NCBI GenBank assembly: GCA_030593185.1
Contig: JAUVHQ010000165.1
Location: forward strand, 1 to 5,505
Reading direction: 5' to 3'
From: Bacteroidota bacterium
GTDB taxonomy: Bacteria; Bacteroidota; Bacteroidia; Bacteroidales; VadinHA17
Length of the DNA: 5,505 bases
Position 1 is the stretch's first letter; every line of letters starts with the position of its first letter. Below are positions 5,262 to 5,505 of the stretch, piece after piece. A program made the translations under genes and the position numbers. The notes under the pieces were generated by a model. That model was not told the origin of the DNA and searched no databases. It worked only from the letters and a program-made list of their open reading frames with translations.

Positions 5262-5286
5262 GATTCCTGCTTGCGCAGGAATGACA
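5262..5286. repeat. Terminal half-unit: left hairpin only
   Basis: A lone left hairpin, ATTCCTGC-TTGC-GCAGGAAT followed by GACA, closes the array 11 bp before the stop codon of the membrane-protein gene. No right hairpin follows. Its loop (TTGC) matches that of the first left hairpin at 4581 rather than the two inner ones (TTTC). Confidence 0.85.
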
Positions 5287-5297
5287 TGCACAACACT

Positions 5298-5505
5298 TTA
5301 GGTCTCAAGTTCTTTAAACAATTGTGCTGTTTTACGTTTATAGATTCCAATTCCGGAAAGCATGGTTCCAAGAACCACAGAGAACAAACCGGGAATAAAT
5401 CCTAAATAGTAAGCAGTCGCAGTAATTTTAGCCCTGAATACAGTTGGCATCATCATTTTTGAATTTTTCATCATGTCTCCAACATCAATGCCTACTTCTT
5501 GTAAC
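5298..5505 (-). CDS. Membrane protein C-terminus, probable FtsX/LolC-type ABC permease (5' part outside window)
   Basis: The reverse frame is open from the window edge to TAA at 5298-5300 and gives 68 residues. It shows one strong membrane segment, about AYYLGFIPGLFSVVLGTMLSGIGIY (residues 31 to 55 of the fragment), followed by a short basic tail, YKRKTAQLFKELET. A last membrane helix followed by a short positively charged cytoplasmic tail with an ELE/ALR-like ending is the usual end of FtsX-family ABC permeases (LolC/E, MacB). The LolA-like gene next on the same strand supports a lipoprotein-export or envelope-transport role. The fragment is too short to be sure of the family; another multi-pass exporter is possible. 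Confidence 0.6.
   Translation of the reverse strand, partial: LQEVGIDVGDMMKNSKMMMPTVFRAKITATAYYLGFIPGLFSVVLGTMLSGIGIYKRKTAQLFKELET

Larger units (their letters stand above)
4581..5286. mobile_element. Candidate REPIN-like array carrying a GIY-YIG nuclease gene and two deleted copies
   Basis: The array reads: hairpin pair 1, intact GIY-YIG gene, hairpin pair 2, relic, hairpin pair 3, relic, then a final single left hairpin. Left hairpins start at 4581, 4957, 5109 and 5262; right hairpins at 4622, 4998 and 5151. The spacing of left hairpins is 376 bp for the unit with the gene and 152 and 153 bp for the two relic units, which are nearly identical tandem copies. All nuclease frames point to the minus strand, like the flanking host genes. 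No target-site duplication is obvious in the flanks. I infer a mobile or amplifying palindromic element; mobility is not shown. Confidence 0.6.

Noticed and set aside
4957..5286. Tandem 152-153 bp units considered as a CRISPR array
   Set aside because: Units are long and the stretches between hairpins are near-identical rather than unique spacers; they derive from the nuclease gene. No cas genes are present.
4571..5296. Target-site duplication flanking the array
   Set aside because: Bases before 4581 and after 5286 share no convincing direct repeat; a 2-bp match would be chance.

Overview
The window looks like chromosomal DNA from an anaerobic member of the Bacteroidota, probably Bacteroidales or Marinilabiliales. 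The evidence is AT-rich coding sequence, mostly A-rich translation starts without a Shine-Dalgarno, a perfect TAnnTTTG -7 box ahead of the main operon, and protein types common in that phylum. Taxonomy is inferred; no marker gene is present.

Layout. Positions 1-522 hold the 3' part of a class I/II PLP-dependent aminotransferase (+). Positions 523-935 are non-coding and rich in palindromes, including a perfect DNA three-way junction at 633-686, then a probable promoter. Positions 936-3661 hold a complete four-gene 2-oxoacid:ferredoxin oxidoreductase operon in the order delta (two [4Fe-4S] clusters), alpha, beta (TPP), gamma. Positions 3662-3817 are a convergent intergenic region made of inverted and direct repeats, with a candidate terminator. 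On the minus strand lie a secreted LolA-like outer-membrane lipoprotein-sorting protein (3818-4561), a repeat array carrying a small GIY-YIG nuclease gene (4581-5286), and the C-terminus of a membrane protein, probably an FtsX/LolC-type ABC permease (5298-5505).

How the genes fit together. The aminotransferase could turn amino acids into 2-oxoacids, which the oxidoreductase would decarboxylate to acyl-CoA while reducing ferredoxin; this is typical of amino-acid fermentation or of reductive synthesis run in reverse. The permease fragment and LolA-like protein suggest an envelope or lipoprotein-export locus that the repeat array has split.

The best candidate for something new is the 4581-5286 array. 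Seven hairpins, four of one polarity and three of the other, surround one intact GIY-YIG gene and two internally deleted relics of it. Every hairpin loop, read in the same relative orientation, fits GNRA (GAAA, GCAA or GGAA), and the stems differ by compensatory changes. It resembles a REPIN/RAYT arrangement with a GIY-YIG nuclease in place of the Y1 transposase.
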